A stretch of 64,000 nucleotides of DNA, taken from Hofstenia miamia (Eukaryota > Xenacoelomorpha > Acoela). The notes under the pieces are model-generated. The model was not told the DNA's origin, ran no database searches, and worked only from the letters and a program-made list of their open reading frames with translations. Positions 22,230 to 34,035 of the stretch are shown in pieces. Location: NCBI GenBank assembly GCA_004352715.1, contig SCFE01000093.1:443649-507648 (forward strand), given 5' to 3'. Position 1 is the first letter of the stretch, and every line of letters begins with the position of its first letter. Position numbers and translations under genes: made by a program.

Positions 22230-22647
22230 TAGCATGTGCCATAAGGTAGGGCTAGCTTTGCTTAACTTTTTGCAACTCAACATGTACTTTCAACTAAACT
22301 ACATTTTAACCCTTGCGAAGATCATTCAGGGATACTATGGTGATGATATATTCAAAAATTTTCAACCATAATCTATCCGTGGAACAACAAAATTTGTTCG
22401 ACTGGAAAAGTATCGGTATTCTTTCTTTTATCGTTGCCCTAGAGTCGTCAACATTATTTGCAACGGATTAATTTCTGGACCTATCCCGCTCTCAAGTCTA
22501 GAACTCTCAACTTTTTCTGGGCAATATTTCATCAAAACTTCTCTGAGACTACACTCTGCACCTAGCAGATGTTCTGTGATTGCGATTTCTGTCGGAACAA
22601 CATTTATTTATGTTTTTGTAGGCGGGAATAATCCTTCAACTTTGCTG

Positions 22648-22652
22648 AAATC

Positions 22653-22686
<34 letters not shown>
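22648..22686. repeat. (AAT)n microsatellite
   Basis: Thirteen AAT units; a shorter AAT run lies at about 22869-22891. Confidence 0.9.
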
Positions 22687-22689
<3 letters not shown>

Positions 22690-22891
22690 GCAAATTTATT
22701 GCATAAGTTAGTAATAAGAACTACAAACTAACACACAAACAAACACACACAAGCAAATATAAATATACAAAAATATAAATATGTATCTTACTTAAAGGGC
22801 TTAAAATTTATATAAATTGACTCCAGGTGCTTAATTCATTTGTAATTCCAATTAATAATATCTTTTCCAATAATAATAATAATAATAATAA

Positions 22892-23880
22892 TTAAGTGAT
22901 ACTCTTGACAAGGGAAATATGGAAAACATGGGAAAGCTTAGATTTTTGAAGTTTTACAAAATGTTGTACTGCATGAGGTCATAGTTATAAAAATGGAGGA
23001 TATTAAGAGAATTTTGCTATTTTGCCCATTTGCCATTTTAAGATGGTAACTACATAAAAACATGAAAAAGTTTGGCTTTAAAAGTAGACACAGATTTTTA
23101 AAGCTTCGTTTTTTAAAAATCAAAAAATCATTTTCTCATATCACCTTAGTGACAAGAAGTCATCAGTGAAAATGGTTAGCTTGCACGTTATAAGTTGATT
23201 GCAGATTTGTCGGTTTTTCTTTGAATATTTCCCTTCCCTGTAATTTAATCCAGTAAACTTGACTCTCACTTGCTTTGCATAGAACATGTCCAGATTTTAT
23301 ATAATTACATTTTCTCGGACGTAGTAGGCTTTTGATATTTTTGAAGAAGCTTGCTTTCTTTTCTTTTCAATTTCATCAACATTTGCTGAGTCAAGTACAA
23401 AATGTTTTGCTTTTGTTGACATCATTGGTCATAGCAAATGATACAAGATCATGAAATAACTGAGGAAAGAGTATATTCCAAGATATTCCAGTTCAACATA
23501 TCTTGTCCAATATTATTTGAGTTGTAGGTTTGAACGTTGAAGATACTTTGCCAAATTTTTTTTTAGAAACCTAATTCATTATTACAAATGGTTCCCCTTA
23601 AAGCTGATGGTTGCTGAAATTCTGCGTTTCACCTCCACATCAGTGCTTGACAGGGATAGCCAGCCAAACTTCGAATTTTTAGATCTATGTGAAATTCCGC
23701 TATCTAGAATAATCGCTTCAAATAGTGTTTGCTTTTTCGCTGTTGGTACCAATATAATCCAATTTTAGATTGTATGCTTGAATTTAGTCCTAAGGATTAT
23801 AAAAGAAGTCAAATGACAGAATGTTTGCTCAGCCAAATCGAATATTGTGATATTCATAGTAAATCTCAGTAAACTATTTT
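22892..23880. other. No recognised feature
   Basis: No gene, RNA or element ends recognised. Confidence 0.45.
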
Positions 23881-23902
23881 TGTTGTTAAGCTATCGAAAT
23901 AT

Positions 23903-24062
23903 GTGAATTGCGATATATATACCGGTAAATCAAATGATATATTACATCGCTGTCTATTTAGTAGATGCTTCGAACCACTGAAGCAGCTTGTTTGTGAGAA
24001 TTCTTGTAAGTATTATACACTGCCTCTAGTCTGTAACTACCTTCACATGCCATTTTATGACA
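23903..24062 (+). other. Possible exon fragment, cysteine-containing, cut by gap
   Basis: Open reading with a Cys pattern (CLFSRCFEPLKQLVCENSC, then YYTLPLVCNYLHMPFYD). The 'L-P-L-V-C-N-Y-x-x-P' part faintly resembles the cysteine-rich (frizzled-type) domain of ROR-like receptors, but one expected Cys is replaced by Tyr and no further domain is readable. The same sequence recurs at 24851-24988 beyond the gap, without about 20 bases that include a GTAAGT. Function not assigned. Confidence 0.2.
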
Positions 24063-24850
24063 NNNNNNNNNNNNNNNNNNNNNNNNNNNNNNNNNNNNNN
24101 NNNNNNNNNNNNNNNNNNNNNNNNNNNNNNNNNNNNNNNNNNNNNNNNNNNNNNNNNNNNNNNNNNNNNNNNNNNNNNNNNNNNNNNNNNNNNNNNNNNN
24201 NNNNNNNNNNNNNNNNNNNNNNNNNNNNNNNNNNNNNNNNNNNNNNNNNNNNNNNNNNNNNNNNNNNNNNNNNNNNNNNNNNNNNNNNNNNNNNNNNNNN
24301 NNNNNNNNNNNNNNNNNNNNNNNNNNNNNNNNNNNNNNNNNNNNNNNNNNNNNNNNNNNNNNNNNNNNNNNNNNNNNNNNNNNNNNNNNNNNNNNNNNNN
24401 NNNNNNNNNNNNNNNNNNNNNNNNNNNNNNNNNNNNNNNNNNNNNNNNNNNNNNNNNNNNNNNNNNNNNNNNNNNNNNNNNNNNNNNNNNNNNNNNNNNN
24501 NNNNNNNNNNNNNNNNNNNNNNNNNNNNNNNNNNNNNNNNNNNNNNNNNNNNNNNNNNNNNNNNNNNNNNNNNNNNNNNNNNNNNNNNNNNNNNNNNNNN
24601 NNNNNNNNNNNNNNNNNNNNNNNNNNNNNNNNNNNNNNNNNNNNNNNNNNNNNNNNNNNNNNNNNNNNNNNNNNNNNNNNNNNNNNNNNNNNNNNNNNNN
24701 NNNNNNNNNNNNNNNNNNNNNNNNNNNNNNNNNNNNNNNNNNNNNNNNNNNNNNNNNNNNNNNNNNNNNNNNNNNNNNNNNNNNNNNNNNNNNNNNNNNN
24801 NNNNNNNNNNNNNNNNNNNNNNNNNNNNNNNNNNNNNNNNNNNNNNNNNN
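24063..24850. other. Assembly gap (788 N)
   Basis: Sequence on the two sides (23913-24062 and 24851-24988) is the same apart from an indel, so the contigs overlap and the stated gap length is probably meaningless. Confidence 0.95.
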
Positions 24851-25291
24851 TGTATATCACCGGTAAATCAAATGATATATTACATCGCTGTCTATTTAGT
24901 AGATGCTTCGAACCACTGAAGCAGCTTGTTTGTGAGAATTCTCTAGTCTGTAACTACCTTCACATGCCATTTTATGATAGGGAATGTAGCAGGGGCAGTC
25001 TTTCCTCATTGTTTATGTCAAAATATCATCTGTTAAACGAGATTAACTGCTTACTTTCTTTTGCAATAAAAGCAAAACATAATCAAGATTTTGATGCAAC
25101 TCCCAATGGGCTTAGATCAAAATAAGGAAATTCTGCATCAATGCAATACCTTATCTAGTACTGAATACATTGATTATCAAATCCAACTTATGTATGCATG
25201 TGTAATTTACGGTGTTTGCTGTCATCTAAGTCATATTACCGAATTTATGAACAAAAGGTTTCGTCAATTTGTTGATGATACTCCATGTTAA

Positions 25292-27839
25292 GAAAAAGTA
25301 AGGAAATTTGTTCACAAAAATTTTTGAGATTTAGTATTAACTAATTTCAATGCAATAAAATTTAGAAAAATAGAAAATTCGAAACCTTAAAATAAATATG
25401 CAGATTACATATGGATGTGAAATTATTTAGGGAACAGTCAATATCAGTATGAGATGAGAATTATGGCAGATGGAATATAATTATTAAAAATGTCATGAAA
25501 GTGAATGGAATCATTTTCCTGAGTTCCTTTGTATAATCCAACCTTTAACTTTTTCCTCGTTGCGATCCTTCACAAAACTGAAAAAGTTTTTAACTGGGTT
25601 ACAAACCTGATTACTTTAAAGGAAACCATGTCAAGAAAAAGGATTAATATAACACTTAATCTTTGGAATATTTAATGAACTTGCAAAGAACCTTTTTCTT
25701 TTGGAAGAATTGTGGAAAACGTTTAGAGTTGATTTTAAAGAAAACAGTAAATAATAGTGAACAACTAAATTCCAATTATTTTCGTTCAATAAAACATTTT
25801 TTAAAGAAAAAAATATCAACGTTTATAGCGCATTGTAAAATATAATTAACAATTAATAGCTACATTATATTTAAACCAATTGAGGAATTGACAATGAGTC
25901 ATTAAATACTGGGTGCAAAGTCTGTTGTTATCTGTTTCCATATTTATCTTAGTTCCTCTAGAAGGAATACCGTTAAATTTTGTTTAAGTGTAAATATAAA
26001 TATAAAGGACTGACTACGTTCGAGGTTAAGGTATTTTTTAGAATGCGCAAATGCTGAAAGTAATTTATTCAGCAATAAGAAACTGGGAAATATCCAGCAC
26101 ATTATTCCATTCTTCGGGTAGAATTGGGTCGCCCCAAGAATCGAAGTTTTCAGAGTCAGAAGGAGGAATTAAGTGAATTTAAAAACTTATTTGTCGAAGG
26201 ATGAAATTTGTGTGGCATAGCGGATGCGGCCTATACACGCTGTATATCTGTAACTCAAATAACAACTTTTAAGGATTGGGGTGCAGCTTATGCATGGTGG
26301 TGGCTTACGGCAACTTTTGGAACTTCCAAAATAAACGCTAAGCTTTTTAGAGCTTAGAATCCTCGAATTATCAAAAATAGTGATCTACCGAAACCAAGAT
26401 AATAGTCAAAATGTAATTCAAATACACTATGTAATGCATTCAATTATCAATTCGTTAACTTAGGCATTGGGGTGATTTAGGAATGCATCTGGGACCTTCG
26501 GTGGTATTTAGACTGGAAAATTGAACCTCCAAATTCCATAGGAATTTGTTTATTCCACATTGTGATTCGATACAAAACTTTTCAAGCTATAAATATACAA
26601 AGAGATGCTAAATCGAAGCGGAACTGTTGCACTAATGATTGGATAAAATTCAGTCTTAGCCTGCCATGCCAAATCAATATATGGATTTAATTCTCGCCAT
26701 TTCTGAAACTTAGTTAGAACAACGCCCTTAACAGATACAAATTGACAGATACAAGCCTTAACAGAAAAACAAAATTTAGTACAACTTTAATTGATAGTAT
26801 TGCATTGGCTAACACCGACACTGCATGTGATGAGTACCTAGCATGCGAATGAACATTGTGGTTTAAACCTATCAAGTTTCACACTCAGCCCCAACAAATA
26901 TCATGGAGAAAAACTCGTGAAAAGTCTATTGAAGTTATTAGTACATTTAAATCGTTCCTTTCATCTGAAAAATATGTTTCCTGGGTAACCTGCATCAAAC
27001 TGAACTCAAGTTAAGATATGAAAACATTTGTAAACATTAGAATATACCATGGGCCCCTAATTATTTTCAAAAATGATTTCCGCAATATTTACGATTTACA
27101 CATGAATTTTGTTTCTGTTTAACAACTTCTTTTGAAACTATAAGAGCCTAAGAATAATAAATCACTAGATCCTTCAAAGATTCACTTATGGATCCAGGAA
27201 ATTATTGCAGATATCAAAGCACATTCCTGAAATTTCTTTATTAATGAATGATGGCGATCTCATTCCTGAATCGTTTTTCAGTCTTGAATTTTACTTTTCC
27301 TGTAACGAATTTGTGTTTGCTATAAGATTGAGAAGTTTGATTATTAAAAAAATTTGTTGAATAGTAACGTGAGACTTTTGGAGAATTTGGAAAGCGTGGA
27401 GGAAAATTTTTTTTTATTTTCATTTTACGCTTCTAAAACCTTCTTTTCTAATTGACCGTAAATTGAGAATTTTTTCATCAAGTAGGCTAGAGTAACATTA
27501 ATTGCCCAGTTTGTTTGCCTGACAATTTTGGAACATAATATTCAGATATAATGTAAAAGGCCTCACACGAAGCTATGAATAGTTGAATTTTTGCAGTAAC
27601 ACTTGGAAGGCGCGAAAAATTACTTTTTGCTCTTATTAAGACTGTCATTATGCTACCATGCTATCTAATAGTTTATGAAAATTTATATTGCTGTCGGCAT
27701 TAACAGCCAGATATTTATAATGAGTAACATGCTTATATTTTCATCGTTAATACGTAAGGTAAACTTGGATGAGCCTATTTTACTCTTTTTGCCTTTTATT
27801 GAACAAAAAGTGTTTTGTAGTATTAATTCTTAATCTCTG
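25292..27839. other. No recognised feature
   Basis: AT-rich, with no coding exon, RNA gene or terminal repeats recognised. Confidence 0.4.
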
Positions 27840-28560
27840 CCCGTGGTGTAGCCACGCCTTGGCCACCCGCAGAAGTGGAAACGAGTGAAAATTTTAAATC
27901 CCAATAAGAACCCGACCCGAATCCAAAATGAAAATTTTAACCCGATTTCAAACCGAAATTCAAAAATCATCAAACATTAAATTGATAAATGTTATATAAA
28001 AAATTCATTAAATGCGTATTTTTAAAATTTAATATTTTTGATGTTTTGAAAAACTATTTAGTATTTCTAAGGCCTCTTTGGTGGCAGCTGTTAGTGAGAA
28101 GCCTCTCTCAGTCACAGTAAGCCCACAAGAAAAGAAGTATCGCTCATATCGACCAGGTGCCTCTTTAAAAACAAAGCTAAATGGAAATTTTGATATTTTA
28201 GAAAATAATTCATTCATGACAAACTGAAATATTAACAAACGCACGATAAATCCAAAACAGTATTTTTATTCTTGTTCGAATCACTCGTACTGCTAATTAG
28301 CTTACTTTTAGATTTAGTTATTATCTTCTTGCCATTATCAACGCGCTGTTATGAGTTAGTTCTTTTTAATCAATTTAATTGTTCAGTAAGCAAGCTAGCA
28401 CCAATTGAAATATCATTGAGATTATACACATTACAATGATCACAACAATTTCTAATGTTACTATTATTATATTTTATTGAATTTAAGAAAAAAATTTTTC
28501 CACCCGAACTTAACCCGAACCCGACCCGATTTCTGCTACCCGAGCTGAGTCCTGTCATTT
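27840..28560 (-). mobile_element. hAT relic with transposase C-terminus and ACCCGAACCCGACCCG ends
   Basis: Both flanks are rich in ACCCGACCCGAA-type motifs (27911-27955 and 28501-28545). In between, the reverse strand (28190-28029) reads YFFSCGLTVTERGFSLTAA followed by EALEILNSF. This resembles the hAT dimerisation region, E-R-x-F-S-x-x-G-x-x-x-T-x-R-R-x-x-L followed by an E-x-L-x-x-L helix. The rest of the transposase is missing. AAGGCGTGGCTACACCACGG (complement) at about 27840-27862 resembles an hAT-type terminus. Confidence 0.55.
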
Positions 28561-28632
28561 TCAATAAATGAAAAAAATTGGCATGGTCATTTCCTACAGT
28601 TCCTTTGAACTATATAATTTCTGAAAAGTAGC

Positions 28633-28634
<2 letters not shown>

Positions 28635-28668
<34 letters not shown>

Positions 28669-28801
28669 ATANNNNNNNNNNNNNNNNNNNNNNNNNNNNN
28701 NNNNNNNNNNNNNNNNNNNNNNNNNNNNNNNNNNNNNNNNNNNNNNNNNNNNNNNNNNNNNNNNNNNNNNNNNNNNNNNNNNNNNNCACACACACACACA
28801 C
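28635..28801. repeat. (CA)n microsatellite containing a 115-N gap (28672-28786)
   Basis: CA repeats on both sides, each followed by AATATA, suggest that the contig ends overlap or that the gap lies within the microsatellite. Confidence 0.9.
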
Positions 28802-29222
28802 AATATAGACAATTCATGTTCAATTTTAAAATACAAACTTCTATATTTTGACTTTATGAGCTTTTGGCTACTTTGGTTTTCCTTGATCGTCAAGAATGCT
28901 GCCACTGAGCTTCCTCAGGTGGAGTTGGTTTGCTTACAAATGTACCTGCTACTGCTTCTACTTCCCCATGAAAAAGATCTGTATCATAAACTTTTCATAA
29001 AAAACGTAGTACTACAGTTTTCTAGCAAGCCGAGAATTCGGGATTTTACATAGCACATATTTCTTGTTTTTTTAAGAAAAACTTTTAGAAATGCTGTTTC
29101 TTGTTATCAACGTTGACCATGACACATTTTTTATTGTCGTCGATAATTTTTGAATGGCACAATGCGCCTGACCTGTGCGATTATGTTCTAAAAAATTCTC
29201 AAAATTACGTCAATTCAATCTT

Positions 29223-29345
29223 TTACAGAGTTACTCGGGTGAAATAATTTGTGTCATCGGCATTTTGCAAAACGTCGCGGGTAATCTTTTTGTAATCATT
29301 TACGTAAGCATTCAAAAGAAGTGGGCCCTTGTATGAGGGCGATAG
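29223..29345 (-). pseudogene. LINE reverse transcriptase fragment
   Basis: The reverse strand reads GPLLLNAYVNDYKKIT, then QNADDTNYFTRV. This matches the LINE RT blocks G-P-L-L-F-x-x-Y-x-N-D and Y-A-D-D-T; the Tyr before ADD is Asn here. Too short to classify. Confidence 0.65.
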
Positions 29346-29524
29346 ATGCTTCAAATTAGCTTCCATTAATATATTCAATGACTTTGAAATTAACCTCAAG
29401 ATTGACATTCCTGTGGAATGCTGTAATAATCACGTAACACCTCTAATACTTGTATGAAATAACATCAGTAAACATGAATTGACATATTGATTTAGCAAGC
29501 AATAGATAAAGGCTAAATACCAGC

Positions 29525-30316
29525 ATGAAGCAAAAGTTTATTCTCTGGTCACCAGTGCGAAGTCTATCCAATGTTTTTGTGCGATCTTTTGAATCATTGA
29601 AAGGCTTTGGGTGTCTAAGTGCTCCAATAGTTAGTGCCTTTGCAGTGGGAGAAGAGAAGCACTCTACTTTCTACAAAGATGTAGAACCCATTAAAGGACT
29701 TACGTATAAAGAGATTTTAGAGTCCATTAAAGAATTTGAACACCGTGAAGATATTGAAAATGTGTTTATTAAAGAGCAATACTTCTCAGTTTTTCATGCA
29801 CCTTATCCGCTGCAAGAAATAATACCAAAGGGATATAAACATGGTATTTTATATAGAAAGCCAATAAATTCATTTATGTCATTAGTCAAATTGTTTAAAA
29901 AAATGGAAGCAGAATTAACAATGACAATACTAGGAGAAATTTTAAACTATGAATCATTATATAAATTTTACGAAGACCTTGTAAGCACAGGTATTGATGA
30001 GAATCCTCTGGTCATTAATGGTTCAATGGTAGCTACAAATCCTGAGGCTTACTTCAAAAGAATATGTGCATTTTGGGGAATAGAGTACACCGATGACATG
30101 GTACACTTTCGAAGTTCTGAAACTTGTTTAACGACGCATACACACGATGGAATATTTAAGTGGAGGCAAGACGCTATTATGAGCACATCTTGGAGAGAAG
30201 AAACTCAATACGAGGAAAATGAATTGAAAAACTTTTCGCGAGAATTCATCGACTTCTTATTGGCCCAAGAAGAATATTACGAGAAACTCAATCAAATTTG
30301 TGTAAAATTGGAATAA
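29525..30316 (+). CDS. Sulfotransferase-like P-loop protein, intronless, 263 aa
   Basis: A single open frame from ATG to TAA, with a polyadenylation signal AATAAA 67 bp downstream. Residues 6-16 (ILWSPVRSLSN) fit the PAPS 5'-phosphate loop seen as W-x-x-P-R-S-x-S-T in a family of divergent sulfotransferase-like proteins of bacteria and invertebrates. Residues 101-113 (PKGYKHGILYRKP) fit that family's K-G-Y-K-H-x-x-L-I-R-x-P block, which carries the 3'-phosphate-binding Arg. The usual H-E-P-Y after the first helix is replaced (LSAPIVSAF), and the loop has V-R in place of P-R. The predicted role is sulfate or nucleotide-sulfate-dependent transfer, but substrate and activity are unknown. The absence of introns, unlike the other genes here, suggests a retrocopy or transfer. 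No signal peptide, so probably cytosolic. Confidence 0.65.
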   Translation: MKQKFILWSPVRSLSNVFVRSFESLKGFGCLSAPIVSAFAVGEEKHSTFYKDVEPIKGLTYKEILESIKEFEHREDIENVFIKEQYFSVFHAPYPLQEIIPKGYKHGILYRKPINSFMSLVKLFKKMEAELTMTILGEILNYESLYKFYEDLVSTGIDENPLVINGSMVATNPEAYFKRICAFWGIEYTDDMVHFRSSETCLTTHTHDGIFKWRQDAIMSTSWREETQYEENELKNFSREFIDFLLAQEEYYEKLNQICVKLE

Positions 30317-30382
30317 TTTTCAAATATATCCTTACCTTAAGTGATTTAAGATTATTTGAGCCATACTTTACATTATAATTTT

Positions 30383-30388
30383 AATAAA
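30383..30388 (+). terminator. Polyadenylation signal AATAAA
   Basis: AATAAA 67 bp after the stop of the sulfotransferase-like gene. A second AATAAA is at 30518-30523. Confidence 0.55.
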
Positions 30389-30628
30389 GTGCAACTCGGA
30401 AATTAAAACGCAATAGCCCAAAAGCGCAATATTTTATTTTGTAATGTTTTTTGTTGTACATTTTTTACGCTTTCTGAGTTGCTATCTGTATATGATATAT
30501 TGCTAACGTGACTTCTGAATAAAGAATTTTTCATCTTCTTTATGGGTTGAAGAAAAGCTGTGCTTGGTAGAGAAAAGCAGCATTAGGCCAAGAAAAAGGT
30601 TGGGATTATTCAAAACAAATCATCGTAA

Positions 30629-31628
30629 NNNNNNNNNNNNNNNNNNNNNNNNNNNNNNNNNNNNNNNNNNNNNNNNNNNNNNNNNNNNNNNNNNNNNNNN
30701 NNNNNNNNNNNNNNNNNNNNNNNNNNNNNNNNNNNNNNNNNNNNNNNNNNNNNNNNNNNNNNNNNNNNNNNNNNNNNNNNNNNNNNNNNNNNNNNNNNNN
30801 NNNNNNNNNNNNNNNNNNNNNNNNNNNNNNNNNNNNNNNNNNNNNNNNNNNNNNNNNNNNNNNNNNNNNNNNNNNNNNNNNNNNNNNNNNNNNNNNNNNN
30901 NNNNNNNNNNNNNNNNNNNNNNNNNNNNNNNNNNNNNNNNNNNNNNNNNNNNNNNNNNNNNNNNNNNNNNNNNNNNNNNNNNNNNNNNNNNNNNNNNNNN
31001 NNNNNNNNNNNNNNNNNNNNNNNNNNNNNNNNNNNNNNNNNNNNNNNNNNNNNNNNNNNNNNNNNNNNNNNNNNNNNNNNNNNNNNNNNNNNNNNNNNNN
31101 NNNNNNNNNNNNNNNNNNNNNNNNNNNNNNNNNNNNNNNNNNNNNNNNNNNNNNNNNNNNNNNNNNNNNNNNNNNNNNNNNNNNNNNNNNNNNNNNNNNN
31201 NNNNNNNNNNNNNNNNNNNNNNNNNNNNNNNNNNNNNNNNNNNNNNNNNNNNNNNNNNNNNNNNNNNNNNNNNNNNNNNNNNNNNNNNNNNNNNNNNNNN
31301 NNNNNNNNNNNNNNNNNNNNNNNNNNNNNNNNNNNNNNNNNNNNNNNNNNNNNNNNNNNNNNNNNNNNNNNNNNNNNNNNNNNNNNNNNNNNNNNNNNNN
31401 NNNNNNNNNNNNNNNNNNNNNNNNNNNNNNNNNNNNNNNNNNNNNNNNNNNNNNNNNNNNNNNNNNNNNNNNNNNNNNNNNNNNNNNNNNNNNNNNNNNN
31501 NNNNNNNNNNNNNNNNNNNNNNNNNNNNNNNNNNNNNNNNNNNNNNNNNNNNNNNNNNNNNNNNNNNNNNNNNNNNNNNNNNNNNNNNNNNNNNNNNNNN
31601 NNNNNNNNNNNNNNNNNNNNNNNNNNNN
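30629..31628. other. Assembly gap (1000 N)
   Basis: Exactly 1000 Ns, a default size. The sequence resumes inside a copy of an otopetrin-like exon. Confidence 0.95.
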
Positions 31629-31629
31629 A

Positions 31630-32869
31630 AATCACATGTCCGATTGGAATCATCATTTTTTTATAAAATTTTCAAAAGCAGGGATAATAACAGGTAAAGT
31701 AAATTTATGGATAAAAAATTCACATAAATAAAAAATTCTCAATCATTACAAATGGATATCGATCAAGGTGATACTATCTAACAGGCCATGAGATGGTGAT
31801 TTTTGTGGAAGTCATTCATTAAATCTGATTGGCTCATGAGCACGTTTAATGTAAGCGAGTGACGTCAGAATTGTCTAAGAAAATTTTATCGAAATTGGCT
31901 CTGCCAATAATGATCCTGCTCCAAATATTTATTCTCTATTTTAGATATCACATTAGTAGAACCAATGTTAACAGAACATTTGTTCTTTATTTTAGAATAT
32001 TTTAAACTAATTGATTCCATTTACGTTTTAATTTGTATTAAGTCAATTCTGAAGATATAAGCTTGCAATCCTTACAAATTTGCTCGCAATATTGAATAGT
32101 TTTTAGAATAGATTTATTATATTTTGTGTTCCAGCAAAATGCATAATGATAATACATTCGCAATTTTAATAGAGAAACCCATTATGATACCCGTAACCCG
32201 TGAGCCGTAATTTCTTATTTGAACCCGTAACGGGTTAAAGTTTAATCCGTATTGTTACTTGGCGTAACATTATCTTACAAACTATTGTCGCAGTAATAAA
32301 CTGATTAGCCATTATTATTTTAACAATAACACAACACGAACTGAGAGAAAATAACCTATTAATTTTCTATGTTTGTACGTATTTTCCTGAAAACAAGCTA
32401 ATACGTTTCCTTTATTTTGATTGACTACCACTAAATACTGTAATACACACTGTGAATTGAAAATAATAATTTTATTTTTCTCTAACATTTGTTTTATAAT
32501 ATATATTCCCTCTGTATATTTACTTTACACAATTCGATGCTGTTGCATATTTTCAATTAGGTTGATCTCTTGAAGCAATGTGTTTCTACACATTATATTA
32601 ATTTTACTTATGACATGCCGGCATAAAATGATACATTCAGCACAGCAAGCAAATTATCTAATGATATTGTGGAAAAGGTGGTGTTTTTGAGGTACAACAT
32701 CCCTGCTTTTTATCTAGATGTACCAGTCATCGCAAAGAATACCGAACTAAATGAAGAAAAAGAAATTGATATTTTGTTTGATGATAATTAAATTTTTTTG
32801 GTGTTTTTATGTTTTGAGCTTCAACCCGTCACCCGTACTTAATGACTTGTATCCCGTAAAATATTTACA
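31630..32869 (+). repeat. Copy B of duplicated otopetrin exon end + intron + hAT repeat
   Basis: Collinear with 10021-11207 and nearly identical. Bases 31630-31693 correspond to the end of exon a (donor G|GTAAAG at 31694), the rest to its intron. The upstream part of the exon would lie in the N gap. The homology ends near the end of the ACCCG-type repeat. It may be a partial gene duplicate or a misplaced second haplotype. Confidence 0.88.
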
Positions 32870-32892
32870 ACCCGTTACGGGTGCGACCCGAG
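32176..32892 (+). mobile_element. hAT-derived repeat, better preserved copy
   Basis: Ends: GATACCCGTAACCCGTGAGC on the left, and ACCCGTTACGGGTGCGACCC on the right, beyond the point where copy A diverges. At about 32640-32790 the + strand reads SNDIVEKVVFLRYNIPAF then AKNTELNEEKEIDILFDDN-stop. This looks like the end of a hAT transposase, where an E-x-L-V-F-L-x-x-N-x-P helix is followed by a short tail. Confidence 0.55.
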
Positions 32893-33035
32893 TTTATCTC
32901 ATTTAATAATACCAGCTGTTAAATTTGTTAAAAAATATACTACAATTTAAGTTTTAAATTGTATCTCTATAATTAGCATTTGTAACATCAAATTTTGCTG
33001 AAATGCTTTCTAATAAGGCTGCAAGTGTGTTTACA

Positions 33036-34035
33036 NNNNNNNNNNNNNNNNNNNNNNNNNNNNNNNNNNNNNNNNNNNNNNNNNNNNNNNNNNNNNNNNN
33101 NNNNNNNNNNNNNNNNNNNNNNNNNNNNNNNNNNNNNNNNNNNNNNNNNNNNNNNNNNNNNNNNNNNNNNNNNNNNNNNNNNNNNNNNNNNNNNNNNNNN
33201 NNNNNNNNNNNNNNNNNNNNNNNNNNNNNNNNNNNNNNNNNNNNNNNNNNNNNNNNNNNNNNNNNNNNNNNNNNNNNNNNNNNNNNNNNNNNNNNNNNNN
33301 NNNNNNNNNNNNNNNNNNNNNNNNNNNNNNNNNNNNNNNNNNNNNNNNNNNNNNNNNNNNNNNNNNNNNNNNNNNNNNNNNNNNNNNNNNNNNNNNNNNN
33401 NNNNNNNNNNNNNNNNNNNNNNNNNNNNNNNNNNNNNNNNNNNNNNNNNNNNNNNNNNNNNNNNNNNNNNNNNNNNNNNNNNNNNNNNNNNNNNNNNNNN
33501 NNNNNNNNNNNNNNNNNNNNNNNNNNNNNNNNNNNNNNNNNNNNNNNNNNNNNNNNNNNNNNNNNNNNNNNNNNNNNNNNNNNNNNNNNNNNNNNNNNNN
33601 NNNNNNNNNNNNNNNNNNNNNNNNNNNNNNNNNNNNNNNNNNNNNNNNNNNNNNNNNNNNNNNNNNNNNNNNNNNNNNNNNNNNNNNNNNNNNNNNNNNN
33701 NNNNNNNNNNNNNNNNNNNNNNNNNNNNNNNNNNNNNNNNNNNNNNNNNNNNNNNNNNNNNNNNNNNNNNNNNNNNNNNNNNNNNNNNNNNNNNNNNNNN
33801 NNNNNNNNNNNNNNNNNNNNNNNNNNNNNNNNNNNNNNNNNNNNNNNNNNNNNNNNNNNNNNNNNNNNNNNNNNNNNNNNNNNNNNNNNNNNNNNNNNNN
33901 NNNNNNNNNNNNNNNNNNNNNNNNNNNNNNNNNNNNNNNNNNNNNNNNNNNNNNNNNNNNNNNNNNNNNNNNNNNNNNNNNNNNNNNNNNNNNNNNNNNN
34001 NNNNNNNNNNNNNNNNNNNNNNNNNNNNNNNNNNN
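33036..34035. other. Assembly gap (1000 N)
   Basis: Default-size gap lying immediately upstream of a LINE RT fragment, so it probably hides the element's 5' part. Confidence 0.95.

Noticed and set aside
22648-22890. Regularly spaced repeats as a CRISPR-like array
   Set aside because: They are plain AAT microsatellites in a eukaryotic genome.
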